Origin: Tachypleus tridentatus
Lineage: Eukaryota > Arthropoda > Merostomata > Xiphosura > Limulidae
DNA: 64,000 nt
Direction: 5' to 3'
Assembly: GCF_004210375.1 (NCBI RefSeq)
Contig: NC_134829.1
Span: forward strand, 30,458,034-30,522,033
Positions 11,301 through 26,300 of the stretch are shown in pieces (position 1 is the first letter of the stretch; each line of letters starts with the position of its first letter). Below the pieces are notes generated by a model. That model did no database searches. It was not told the DNA's origin and was given only the letters and a program-made list of their open reading frames with translations. The translations under genes were made by a program, and so were the position numbers.

Positions 11301-14300
11301 GTTATGTTTGACTCAATGACATATTTCTTCACATCAGGAGCCAAAAAACAAGTGTGTTAAACTTTAGTACCGATGAGATATAACACTGTTAGAAACTGAA
11401 GATCCTTGCTGGTTTTGATACCTATTGTAAGCTTCATAATTTATGCAACACAATAGTAAAGAAATTTTTTAGCATTAAACTTAGTACATTAAACAGTCAC
11501 TACTACTACTTTATGAAAGGAAAACTATAAAACTGTGATACCTAAAAACATCAAGATACTTTGCATGTTTTTTACTCTTATTTTCATTCTTTGACATCCC
11601 TGTTCTACAGATTATATATACAATCTCTATGTTCAGAAAACTTCACAAAGTAAAATATTAGGAGTAAACATTACTCTCAGTAGAAATTTTGTACTTTTCA
11701 TCAGTGACGTAATCAACATTTTTATGCACAAGTAACAATACTAAAGTGTCTTTGAACTCTTGAAGTTTTAAATGTAACTGTAACACAAAGAAGAAAAAAT
11801 AAGTTTGTTATTCGTATCAAAATTTGTGATGTTTAATTATTCTGAGATCAGCAGGAAAAATTTCAAATTAAGATTCAAATCTCTCAAAGAAAATTGAAAC
11901 AGGGTAGAACATATAAAAGCCAAATCTGAAGCTTTGACCCTAAATGTTTATCAAGTGTTTTCAAAGTAGTTCAATTTGCATAGCTAATTAATTTGTTCCT
12001 TTCCACACTTTTAAATCTTTCTTCCATTGTCATGTTCTAACAACTCATAACTAGTTGAGCCAGAATTTTATTTCCTGATGTCAGCAAACAGTATATGAGG
12101 ACAAGATTCTTTAGTCATAAAAAAAAGAAAGAATTAAGAGAAAAAAATCTAAAATGGTTCTTGGTTTAAACAGTAGGTGGCATCTCAAAATACTGCAAGA
12201 CACACATTGCTTTATTTCATTCATGTGCTATAAAACTGAATCAACAATGAGTTTGACTCTTAATCACATCACATCACATTTTGCTCTGTTTAATTCAGAT
12301 GTGGTTCTTAAGTGCTTTACGAGCCACACTAAACATAAATTCAGTTTTACAGTAAATGAATAAATGATACAATATGACCATAACCATACTGCTTTATTTT
12401 ACTGTTTAAACTAAAGCAGATTTTCTTTTTTCTCAAGCTCTTTTGGATGGATTTTACATATTTGTTGGTGTTACATCAACCCAAAATACTTATACTGTAA
12501 TTATCACTGCTTAATTAGATCTTTAAAGGAAAAAAAAAAATTCATACAGGACAGTAACATGCAGCTCAGTATAATACTAAAATTACACATATTGCCAAGT
12601 ACATTATACGGCACTGGAGAGTGCAGTACAATTAAGGATGAGTATTTGTGATGAGCAGCTGAAATTGTATGAAACTCTTGTTTGAGCTGAACTCTACAGG
12701 AAAGAGAGTAATTACATGAAAAGGATATTTATTGTAGTTTTAATTGAGGTTCTTTCACATTTAATGTTAACTTGGGATGCTTTCAATAATAAATATTTAT
12801 TTACAGCTAAAAAGAAGCACATAACTTCCTTGGCTGAGTAGATACTGATTTACTTTGTTGTTTCATGCTGTTAGTGCTAGAACTAGGGAGATACAGTTAT
12901 GGTTGTTAAATACTCACTTTGCAAGAGTATAGTCTAGCATTTGTTACTGCACTTGGAATGTTTATTGCTTCTGGCATTTGGTTTTCTAAGCAACAAAATA
13001 ATGACAACTATTTTGACTTTAGAGCTGTTTAAAAGCATATTTTACATTTTGGAATATGAAACTTCACAAAAGCATGTACAATAAATCTTCCTCTTATCTT
13101 CACACCACTAAGAAAAAAGAACATTTACTTTTTTTTTTTTGAATTAAAAGACACTGAAAATTTTGACGTTTTATGAAAAACTACAGTGGCTCTAAAATCA
13201 AAATAAGCAAAACTGGTGAATGGAATATTGTACAACTGTTTTGATGTGTAATGTTTAGATAAAGCAAAACATTTGCCATTTTTAATTACTGACAAGAATT
13301 TTTTATGAATACGAAACAAACTACGTTAACAGAAAATTGTCTAACACCTTTGTCTCTCCTTATACCTTTTTATTTTGGTTTCAAAAAGTTACCATTTTCT
13401 TTGATTTTTTATTTCCACTAGTCTTATGATAAAATGTAGAAGTTGGAAGTGCATCAAATTACAGGGAGAGGTTGTACAGGAAAAATAAAATATACTTTAA
13501 TACATAACTCTAAGTCTTCAAGAATTACATTAATGTACCTTTAGTGGGAAGACTTTCTTCAGAACTTGAGCTAGTGGGACTTCGAAGCCCACAAGCCTCC
13601 AAAGAGGGAGGACTAGGTGATGGACTGGAATCTACAGAGCAAGAGGGAGAACTCTCACTGTTGGTCTGTGGAAATGTTGGTCCTGCTGGAGCACCATGTG
13701 AGCAATGACTGCTACTCACAGAAGCATTGTAGGAGTGACTAACAATACCGTTTGGTAGATAAACTGGCCTGAATGAAAAATACAAGACACATTTTGAATT
13801 TCATAACATAATTGCTCATACATATACAATGATCCTTGGAAAAATAACGCACACAGTACTACCTGCTGCACATTGGTTTAATTAAATTAAATAATCAAAT
13901 GGATCCATTTAGTTTAAAGCAAATAATAAAGCATCTTAAGAAATTATAAAAGGAAAACAATGTCACTTAATGTATATATTACACTACATAAAGTTAAGAG
14001 ATAAAACAGGAAGTTTTTTTTTATTATACTTTGATCATATTACCTAAAACAAATTTTAAATACACAGCTTCATTATAAAGTTGCACAAATTTCCATTAAG
14101 GCATGTAAATGGCCTAAAAATTAATATTTTTAAATTGATAATAATAAAGTTTTGTTGTTAGTAATGACAAAAAAGAAATTGATACACACTCTTGTTTGTT
14201 TTAAAAGTTCTTGAAGCTACTAGAGCTGAAATATACTTAACAATGGTTGATAAAGTAACTGTCTGAAATATCTTCTAACAAGATATAACCCAGTGCAAAG

Positions 14301-17300
14301 AAAGTTCTTGAAATCATGAAAAAAGTAGATAATATCTCACCTATTCTTATTATATAAAGTAATTACCATACTCTAAATATGTGTATCAGCACTCTAATAT
14401 GCTCTACATTTTTACAGGAGTGTAATATGCTCTACATTTTTACAGGAGTGTAATATACTCTACATTTTTACAGGAGTGTAATATACTCTACATTGTTACA
14501 GGAGTACAACACCCCAATCCAATGAAAGTACAAAGAAAACTTGTACAATTAGTTATTTCCAGATTATATTTCAATTGAAAATTAATTAATTCAGATATTT
14601 ATAAAATAATTCTAGAGATAGACTTAATATTTATTGTATATTTACAAATATCACTTTAGATGTTTAAACATCAGTTTTAAATTAGCTACATTCAATATAA
14701 TTTTAGAAGTTGTTTTTTTTTACACTGGTGCAAATTTCATGTTTTTTAAATGCTATTGAGACTTAATGTATTCAAAGATATTCGGATGCATACATGCTTA
14801 TACCACTATTATCACTATTCTCAAACAACTACTGACAGTCTGTAACAAAACTTATTGTGTAATAATTGAAATTAAGACATTTCTTACGTACTCTAAATGA
14901 AAAACATATGCTAAAAAAACAAAAAATCAGATTAAACTGGGCCAAAGTATTTTGAAGTCCTACAATTGAAACATTAAAATTTTAACAAGGGAGAGATGAA
15001 AACATTCTGACATTTACCTTGTGCTTTTCATACTAAATAAATAACAGTTAAACAGACTTTTGGCTGGCATGTATCTAAACTAGCTGGCAGTTTTTAACAT
15101 TGAATGGATGGGTTCTGGGCATTAAATTATAACATTCCATCATAAAAAGCCTGATTTATAGTGGTAGTTTTATACAAGTTTGATCTGAAATCCATGATGG
15201 AAAATTTAACTGTTTGTAATCTGGTAGCCAGTATAATACCAGTCCTGAGCTTACATTAATAAAAATTAAACTCCAAAAAGTTGCATCTGAAATGCACACA
15301 CTTTAAATGCATGGAACAGCTATGGGATCTTTTAAAATACATTTTTTTATGGTTAATTTATTATTTATAATATAAGAATAATTACATAACTATTTACAGC
15401 ACTGTTAACCATGATTCATACAACTTTGGACTTGAAAGTCAATGTCCATACAGATACTAAAATTGGCCTAATGACCTTTCAGATTAGATCACTTAGTTGA
15501 AAAATGTCAAGAAATATTTATCTGAAGCATTAAAATGAATGTAAGTACATTTTTAACCTCAGACAATTTAAATGAAAAAAAATCTTATCTATGTCCTTTT
15601 ACTACCTTATGTACGTACTTGTTCAAAACAGACGTCATGATACTTACCCTTGTCCATCTAAATATACTTGCATTCACAATAGCTTCAAGCTATAAAACTT
15701 AAGAGTTCTTGTAAAGAAAAAATTAACTACCAAGACAAATAGTTCAGGAAAGTAAACAGACAGTTCTCATGAGCAGAGAGTAATTAAGGTTATTTATTAC
15801 CTTTGTACGACATACAAATAGAAAAACAATACTACATGATTACATGAAACCTCAATCATCCTCGAGATGTCCTGCACTGCAACAAGAAATTTTGTAACTT
15901 CACAATTTAGTATAACTGCATAAGGTAAGAAAAATCTACAGTAACTAGAATGTGAGGAAGTAAATAAGCCCAGGTTTCACATGAAGTATTAACAATATTC
16001 TCAGTTTTAGAAATTTGAAAACTGAAAAACAAAATATGCAGTTAATTGAATTTTACAGTTCTTGCAATCATCAACCTCAAACATTTACTATTGTAAAACT
16101 ATTATTTCAGCCAAAAACAAGTCTTAAACTAATGCCGAGTTACCAGAATTACAACTTAGTTTCATATACTGACTAATTTTATCTGATGAGGCAGAAAATT
16201 TTACAGTTTTACCATTTTCAGAATAATTGCAATAGAGAAGGCAAGAATTCAATAAGTAGGGCTAGCAGTCCTGATTTATCTTTGAGTTACTTCATCCAAA
16301 ACAAATGTTGATAAAATTTCAAATCTCAACATTTTAAATATATGTTTATTTTGGAGGTAATTTGAATGAATGGATGTTCAGCTATCAGTAATAATTTCTG
16401 ATATCACAGCATTAAGTATACAGTACTAGTTGGCTTATAAGACTGTAAAATCCATAGTCTCCTTATGATTGAGGACAACCACAGACCCTGTCCCCCATTA
16501 CTTTAGCAAACTGCATTCCTGAATGCCCAGATACCATCCACCTATGCAAGCATGTCATATGTTCCTTCAAGGTCTTTGCTAATTCTCACAACTAATCCAC
16601 CTACAGGTTGTTCAGCTACAGTATTGATTTTACAGTCCTTAAAAAAAGGAAGTCAGGACACAATATTTTATTTCCCAAGGTTCCTGAAAATGGAAGTTGT
16701 TTTATATTCAAGATCATCCTATAATTGGGCAATACAGTAATTTCAAAACCAAACATTTTATTACCTGAATCCATCAAGAGCTTTTTTAAGTTTTCGAGCT
16801 GCACCCATGGTCAAACCAATACCCTTCAAGTCAAGTTCATTCAAATTCTGAAGCTGTAAAACATAAAAGTAGTTGTGTCTTTTCACCATATTATAGAAAC
16901 TTTACTCTGTGGCTAGATTTTACTTTGTACTTGTGTAGAATACAAGATTCCTTTTTTCATTATAATTTTGAATTAAAAAATATTGTAGTTTAACACATTA
17001 CTATATTGATTATTTCATGGTACTTTTCAAACTAAACTTTAATCTAACTTACGAAATTAAATAATTATAAATTGTTCCTCTAGCCTTCAGAATTTTTTTG
17101 TACTTCCCACATATTTACTTGTTTTTTTACCAAATGCAAAACAATCAGTTACAAATTATGTATTTTTTTCAGTTTCTTTAAAAACCTATTAGTTAAACAA
17201 AACCCTGTTGTTAAAATTTGCTTTCTACCTGTATGCTTAAACTATATCATTGCTGGAGATAAATACAAAATTTTCCAAAGAAGATGGTCTTTTAGCTAAA

Positions 17301-20300
17301 ATTGCCTTCTACAATGAACAATATTTTGCAAATATTACACATTGCTAACAATACCCTATGTAAATTTTTTACCTATTTAGCAATGGCATTTAACACATTT
17401 ACATAAAAACAACAACAGGATAATATAAATACAAAAAAGCTTATATGAGGCTGGCATTCACCTTTTCTATTGTGTAACCACGAAGATTTTGAATATACTT
17501 GCGCAATCCTTCTTTCTTCAAAAGTTGTTCCAAAGATTGAACGTCATTTGAATCCACACCAGCCGAGGAAGATCCCCGATCACTAGCCAAAGAGTTTCGT
17601 GACGTCCATGGTGATGCAGACCTAGAGCTAGTACCAGAATGAGGAGGTGACACATATGGTGATGATTTTGGAGATGAAAGAGGAGAAGTAGTGGGGGAGG
17701 ACTGTGCTGGAGGTTGTACCCGGTTGAGAGTTCTGAAAATCACATGAAAAATGGTTGTTGTGAGCACTTCATGGATTGATCTTTTTTCTTAATGGTGTAT
17801 CTAATATTTGTTTTTTTAACATTAATAAAAAAAAGTTAATAAACAATCAAACATCTAATTAGTGAGTTACAGTCAGAAGACATTTCCACATGTGACCTTA
17901 CATGTTTATAATGATTTGTATCTAATAGTTACAAAACTGAATAGTTTTTGTCTTATTTAGTTTACTGGATCCTTTATGGAGCAGAAAGTAGGTGATGTTT
18001 AAACCCCTCTCACCACTGTTTACAAGAATCCAACTGAAAAGAGCAAAGAGAGTTTATTATTCAAATTACAATTAATCAATTTTTATCATGAAAAACTTCA
18101 AATGAAAATACTATAAATTATTCGTTTTGTTCAAAATTACAGCAAAAGTATAACATATACATATATTGATATGTAATGACAGTTTAAAATAAATTTTCAT
18201 CTCATATATCACGATTAAAAAAAAACCTTTTCTAAACAAACTTTTACAACTTAACTGTGGATTAAGAGTAGCACAAAACTAACACTCACTTTTATTTTAA
18301 TTACTAGCCTCATTGTTGTAAAAGTAAAACCAGCATGTTATATGACAATGTAAATCTTTTTCATTGACAAAACATCAACTTATGAGCAAACAGCTTATGA
18401 TAAGTTAGGATAAATTTGAGATATTTGTAATATAGGAGTCATTAAAAGATAATTATTCAAGATAATGTCTTTCTCTCTAAATCAAACAGTGAATATACAA
18501 GTGCTAAGTCTGATGCTGTGACCTCTTTACTGTATTAAATAACAATGACATCAATCATGCCAAAAAATGGTATGAAAACATTAAAGATGTAGGACAATTA
18601 AAAGCACAATAATTTTGTATGTATATTTATGTGACAAAGAAATAAGTTAAAAATTAATACCAAATCATTTTTGAATAATTTGCCCCCACCCAGGTCCTGC
18701 AAGCTCCCAAAGTTAGTGCAACCAACCTCTGCTATTGCTTGCTTGAAAAATTGAGTTAGAAGCAAGTGATATTATGCAAGGTAAACATGTTAAACATCTT
18801 TATTTCAAAATTGAACATATATAATTCACATAAAGAGGGAATAGGGGAGACATCATCCCTAAATCTTTGTTTTAAAAATTTATTTTCAACTTTAAATATC
18901 CATTAGATACACAGTCGTTAATATTATTTAAAATTTGTTCACCTCAAGAAGAGAAAATTTCTTACTCTTTAGTAATATATTTTCCAGGCAATCCAGAGCC
19001 TGCTTAACCGGGAACACTCATAAACAATGATATAACATCAAAAGGGATCAAATTATTAACTCCATATTTATTCCCCTAGATTTTGTTAACAAAAATTAAA
19101 CAAATTTTCTACTGTATATTCATGCCAGTTTGTTAAAAACAAACATTTTCTACAAAAAAATTTTGATAAAGAATAAAATGATGAAAGGGGATATGAATTT
19201 TGTGAATTTTAGGTGGAGCAAAGAATCTTGGTAAAATGAACCTTTAGAGGATGCTTAGTTTTCTGATGTATTAAGAAATCCATGTACGCACCTATTAATG
19301 TCCGAACCTAATTGTTTCTGTTGTTGAGACACTGAACTAGTTGAAGAAGAGCTGCAGTGTTGACCATCTGTGCTGCTGTGTGAAGGGCTGTCCGACATGT
19401 GAGAATTGTACACTGTAAAAGATCGCAGCCGTGAATTATCATGGGTGTTAACCTGCCCTTTGAAGTTGCCAGAAACTTGGTTTGATATCTGAGTGTTGGA
19501 CTGGGGGTTGTTTGATGCAACTTGAAAGAATTTCAACATGAACTCACTCTCCCAAGAGTGCAATGGGCATTTTGAAAACTACTTGCCTGTTATAAAAAAA
19601 GAAAAAGTAAATATAATAGTGACACTTGTTTCTCCATTTCAAATATTTTTATTTCATTCCTGAGTTTATTCTTTTCAAACTTTACTAACATAAAGGTATG
19701 AATTTGAATACATAATTAATAAGCAACTACTGCATACATTTTTTTCTTTCACGTTATGAGTTTAATGAAAAGGATAGTTAACAGATTAATGGTCTAAAAC
19801 TATTGTTTAGGGCATAAACAGTCACAGGATCTGCTGAAGAGATATCACAGAATCTGCAGGCTCAATATTGTGTATAAAAGATACAAGTTTGTAAATTTAC
19901 AAACAGCTTGTGAGTTAAACCTATTACTTCACATCTTTACTTACTAATATATACTCAACTATAAAGAAGTTTAATGTTACAAGAATTTATGTACTCTCAA
20001 ACAAGAAAATATAATTTATTTGTCTATCTCTTTTCAAGTCTCTTTTTTCCAACTGTATTCCTTTAATATACGAAAATATGATATTACAGTGGTTTATATA
20101 TTTTTGCACATATAAAACTTTGGTGTTCTAATGACTGACAAAAATTATAAGAATATTTGATGCTTCAAATATGGACATCTGTTTTACTTATTAAAATAAA
20201 TAAAAAATTATTATAATTACTAGATGACTGCTAATATATTTCCTATGTAAAAAATATAATTAATGTTTCAGCTATTACTCTGTTTTTCATAGATAGGAGT

Positions 20301-23300
20301 GTCAGATGTTAACCATAAATGAGTTATATTTTGATATATTAACTTTAAAATTTATTGATGACCAGACTTTCCTCTAAAATCCAATTTCATTCTTTTGTGA
20401 AGACTTTAAACTGTCCTCTACCTGTATGTTCATTTAGTACATATTTCTTAATTATTAAGTACTTCCAGAGTCCACATGGACCTTAGACAAGTAATAACAA
20501 TACACACATAAAGATAAGCAAATATTTAAAGGTTAATAATGCCAAAAAATGACACATAATATGTAGCAGCTTTACAAAGTTGCCTTAAATATGCTGAATG
20601 ATACAAAGGCCAAAAAAAAATTTTATTACTAAGCATTGTGGGTTATATAAAATCTCACATATAACCTACCTTAATCAACTAAATATTGCAGTTATATAAA
20701 ATCAGCCCTACAACTACCACATATATACTTTGAATGTTGTACAACATGTAGATAAGATAACAAAATAAAATAAAGTTCATGATTAAACTATTATTCCAAG
20801 AGAAATATCTTAGAAACAATAAAGTTACTCAAGTTGGTATTTAATTCTTATATTAACAGTTTTATATCAGAGATATCACTTCAATTCAATCTTGAGTCTG
20901 TGCCTCATTATTTTGTTACCCATTACTTTTAAATGGAGTACAGGCTACAATCTTCCTATAAAGAACATTTCCTAGATCAGACAAGTCTCACCGTAAGTAC
21001 TCTGCCATTTCTGTAGCCATTTCATCTGTTATTTCATGGTGGTTACTGGAACAGTAACCTGCATAACAAAAATCAAAGTGGATAAACAGGCATTTAGTGC
21101 AGTTTTAATCAACATTTTTGAACAGGGCTTTAGAGGAACATTTTGTGAAAAATAATAATTCTACTTGCATTTTATTTTACCCTAATAATATCTCGTACAA
21201 GATATAATATGAAAATATTCTGTATTATTTGGACATTCTTTTCTATTTAGTCTTTTTAAAAAAAAAACATGTTTAAGGAAAACTAATTAACAAATCAGCA
21301 TGTCATTTTTTCCCACTAAATTAATAGTAGTATACATTTTGTATCTATAACTTTCTTTTACCAACAGATTTATTTAACATTTTATCATCTTGCAAGACCA
21401 GTTTAATCTCATTTCATTGTTACTGGACAAGCAATCAATGTGCAATGAGACAATAAAAATAAAGTTTACATGAATCTGCAATCAATATAGCTTAAAATTT
21501 AGATCTACAAACACTTTAATATCACATCAAATTATGTATAAGTATTTATTCCAAGATTCTAAAATTGTATACAGTTATTTACTTAACATAGAATTATATT
21601 AGGTTGAGAAATAATTCGTGAGCGTTTTTAAATAATTTCATTCAAGCATTACATGCAAGACTATACAATACTTCAATGCATGAACACATTACACCCAAAA
21701 CATTTATTATGATACTTTATTTCATGTAATACCTAGGTATATAGCATGCATTGTTTTAAACGAAATTGCAAGAAATTAAATGCAAAAAGCAGATGGTGTC
21801 GAAAATGCTCGATTTTGTCCACTTGACATTCCATTTAATGAGCTGAAAATGAAAGCAAAAATTAAAGACATATGAAAATCAAACACACCATCTATTAGAG
21901 CAAAAAATTATCTACCAAATGACATGAAATATTTTGTGAAAGCGTTTCATTTATGAATATATTTTTTTAACTTGAAAAAACGCTCACAAATTATTCCTCA
22001 ACCCAATATTTAAAATGCTTTCTGTGAAGTTCAGTATTATGACTGTTTGGAATCAGTAATATACCACAGCTAAAAAAATCATGTACTCTTCACTGATATC
22101 CCCTCCCCTTAAAAAGATAAAACTAAAGTTCTGTGGACACCCCCTATACAGCTATAACTTAACAGATTTGATAACAGTTCTTAAGAAATAATTGCTCAAA
22201 GCTTAAGTCATTAAAAAAGTGGAACACAGCATGACAAACATGTATTTCCCTGGAATATATGATGTAGTAACAGGTTAAAAAAAGCCTGTAAAACATATAT
22301 TAGCTATGAGGTCAAGAACTGAATAATGAAGCTTCAAACAAACTAGTTCTGATCTAATAAAGTATTTCTTTTTTTTAACATTTGTGATTTATTAAAAAAT
22401 TCTTACTTTGCTGGGTGCACCTCAGAATTCTCTAATTGTAACATTTTTTGCTTATAACTGAATAATCCTAAATATGTGCAATTTCCAGACAAAGTTTGTA
22501 TTTTCCATTTCCAGACCCTTACCATGAACTGGCAGTGGATGAATAAAATAATTTCTAAATTTTTGACAGACAACCAATTTGGCCAACCATGTCAACTTGA
22601 CAATCTCAAATATGAAACTTACCTGGTAGTTGTGGAGCGTTTCTCCTCCCTTCACTGAGAGTGAAATCTTGATACAGATGTTGAAGCAACTGTAAACAAG
22701 TGTAAGTTGTAACTTTTGCTTGCAATGGAAATACAAACACCAATTACAGAAATATTACTTCAACCACTTACAAAGCTTCAAACTGAGAACCTTCAAATTT
22801 GAAATTTTGCAAAATCACAAATAAGTCATATTATAAAGTCAAAATAAACATCTCTTAGGCATTTAACAGATTTTGATATAACACTTAAAAATTTTCACCT
22901 AAGAAAACTTTGTATTTTGTTAAAATACAATTTCAATAACCCCACATTTTCTGTGAACAATTTGTTACTTAATATAACAGTACTATAACATAGTAATGTG
23001 AAGACAGCATTAAAAGGGCATAGACTCATAAACAACAACAAATAGGTGGGGGTGGAACCAGGTTCACCTTTCTGTAGTTATTTATTACAGAGAAAAAAAA
23101 ACACTTTGGGGACAAGAGTTTTAGTCCACCTAGCTATTCTTCTTTCATACTACTGCTGTGAAAATTAGTCAAATCATGAAAAAATTATGTAATAACAGAA
23201 AAGATATTGAGACACACTTAAGAAAAAAATAATTCACAGGCTTAAAGCATAACATATAAAACATTATTACATTACTTGTTCCTTCACAGAATACAGTAGT

Positions 23301-26300
23301 TAATTGCCAACATTAATTTAACCATGATTTTATATCATTAAGCTTTCAATGGCATTATATGTTGCAAAACAGTTATTTTCCGTTTGTTAAGCATAAACAT
23401 ATACAATCAGCGATATCGAGAAAACCCACTCGTAGAGAAAAATATATAGATAAAAATGGCTTGTTTGGGTTGAGAAAATATTTTACGTAGAGGAGGGAAC
23501 AACGTTTCAACCTTCTTCGGTCGTCGTCAGGTTCACATTGAAACGTTCAGGTTGAAATGTTGTTTGCTCCTCTACGTAAAATATTTTCTCAACCCAAACG
23601 AGCCGTTTTTACATATATATAAACCTATACAATGAGCCATCTGTTCTATGTCTATCATAGGCACTGAATGCCTGATTTTCTGCATTATAAATCCTCATAC
23701 TGAATGGCACAAGACAGTGAAACCATAATCATCTACTGTAAGATGATTAGCTGTCACATATGGTGGTTACTGAAATTAAACTACTGATGTGCTGGAAGAA
23801 AGCTGCAAACTTAAAAAGGTTGAGAGTACATTTATTTCATCTAGCTTTAACACACAAGGTATTTAGATGCTCTTAATATGTTATTAATAATTAGTTCAAT
23901 TAATTTCCTAAAATCATGTTGTAGTTTTAACTCTCAGTATAGAATTCATTGATCTGATGGACAACGTGACCTCTTTGTACTTGCTTAAAATCTATTTAGA
24001 TTTAATACTTCTAACTTTCAATATAGTGTATATCTTCACAAAATTTGATACTCATACAAAAACTATTAAAAATACTTTTAATAAAATACAAATCTGTCAA
24101 TGAATACAGAGTATTTGTTTTGAATAGTCTGCATAAAAACTAATTTTCATGTTTAAATTATAAATACTTTTCTTCATCTCAAATTTCCTTTGTGTAATCC
24201 CTAAAACCTCCTGAATGCATTTCAAACATTTTTTTCAGTAAAGCTTTATATTTTATCTGTTATTTTCTCTAACTTATCTCAAAACAGAATTGGTCAATCT
24301 GACTGACTCATAACCACCAAAAAAAACTGAATTACCCTGTTTTCTTTCCAGAATCCTCAACATTGTGACATGAAATTACATTAGTTTATCATAAGTAGCT
24401 TTAAGCTTGTAACAACATACACTTTTAAGTAAAATTTGTTTTATTGCCCTCTGAACTGTAACTACTATTTACAGCATAACAAGTAAATCACTCAGGTCAC
24501 ATGCAGATGAAATTACTCTACTGAATTACACTGCTTATGTGGGTTCCTTGTGAAACATCTTTATTACATTAATACCACTTATTTTACTTTAACTTACATA
24601 AAAAAAAATCCATATTGTTACATTACATTTACTTCTATAATAATAAAGAATAAACTTAAAAAACAAGAAATAAATTACTTGTCCAACCATTGACTGTATC
24701 TAAGCCTATGTATTTTATATTGATGGTAGTAGTGCATTAAATAATTTTTATTTAATAAAATAATGAATCATAGAACATAGACCAATAACAAGCAAAAAAC
24801 AGATAGTTTCCTCTAACTTTAAAATTTTTCTGGCTTTCTAACTATGCCATAATAGTTGTTATACATTCATCCAAGCCAGTCGTTAACTTTCCCACGGGAA
24901 TGAAGTTTGTACTCAGAGTGAAATTGACACTTATCTGTTCAAAACATTAGACAATAAGCCATTTAACTGAAAAAAACCTTGACTTTCTCTTAGTCATAGG
25001 TAAAATGTAATCAAATGCAAAATATAACTATTTCCAAAATGTGAAAGAAAAGATGCAGCAGGAAGAGTATGATTTTCTATTTATTGCTCTGTAACAAAAT
25101 AAAATTGAAGGGTATAAAAATTGTTTGTCTGAGTAAAGACAATATTATATGGAGTAATTTACATTTCATTTCATAAATTTCAAAGGAGCAGTAGGCAAAA
25201 TGGAGAAAAGAAGACGCCTAGAGAAAATGCATTATTATGTAGCATTAGAAGTTCAGAATTTTATAAAATATTCCCTTACAGAATTATTAACTGAGCATTT
25301 ATACCATATTAATTGGTATAACATAAAAAATAATTTAATAAAATGTTGAACGTAATACACTGAAAACTTCATCATGTGTTTAAAGCTAAAACAAATTTTT
25401 CTTCAAATGTTAATAAAATCTTCATTTCTAAGAACACATACTTTTTGATGAAAATTAAACATTTCTTGGTTGGTTTTCAGTATTTCTGTAGTCCTTCTGG
25501 CCCATGTCACCTGCAGGAAATATACAAATAAAAATTCATACAATACAATAAACATACAAAATGTAAACTACAACAGGACTTCTTTAGTCATGAAGACTAA
25601 GAGCAGTTTCTACAAGATATTAATAAACTGATATTATTACAAAAAATATATAAATATAACAGAGGAAATAAACAATTACAGAGAATAAGATAACTCTTGC
25701 TGAACTAAAAGGGTGCCATTGATATCTTTTTATTTATTTATTTTTTATCATGAACAATATCCAAGGATATGTGAAAAAAAAAGCACTTTAGATATGCATT
25801 TAGGAGATTCTAAATGCTATGCGAATACAATATGCAAATAGTATATCCAAAAAGTATATTTTAAAATGGACACCAACCTGCATTCCAATTTATTAGTCTG
25901 AATCAGACTGATTTTCCCAATTCACAGACATATCTTAAATAGATGTACATTATTAACACACCTGTTTCCTTGTATGACAGATTTGAGAATTGTACTGTTT
26001 TTTAAATGCATATTCATTATTTATCCAGTGTGAGGTTGGTCTGTTTACATGTGGTTAGTTGAAATTAAGGTTTGCGATTACTAGCATTTTCAATTATTTC
26101 AACCATCCAAGTAAAAATATTATCTATGCTAAGGCCAATCTAATGAGACTATCTGCCACTGTTACTAATTTTAAGCTGATGACTAGAGGCAAGTCAAATT
26201 TCTCATAGCATCTGTTGTCAACTGTTTTAGTTGTTTGTTAAACTGTTGACCAGAGACAGCAATGTAGGCAAAACCAACCACCAATCTTTCCTTTTATGTT

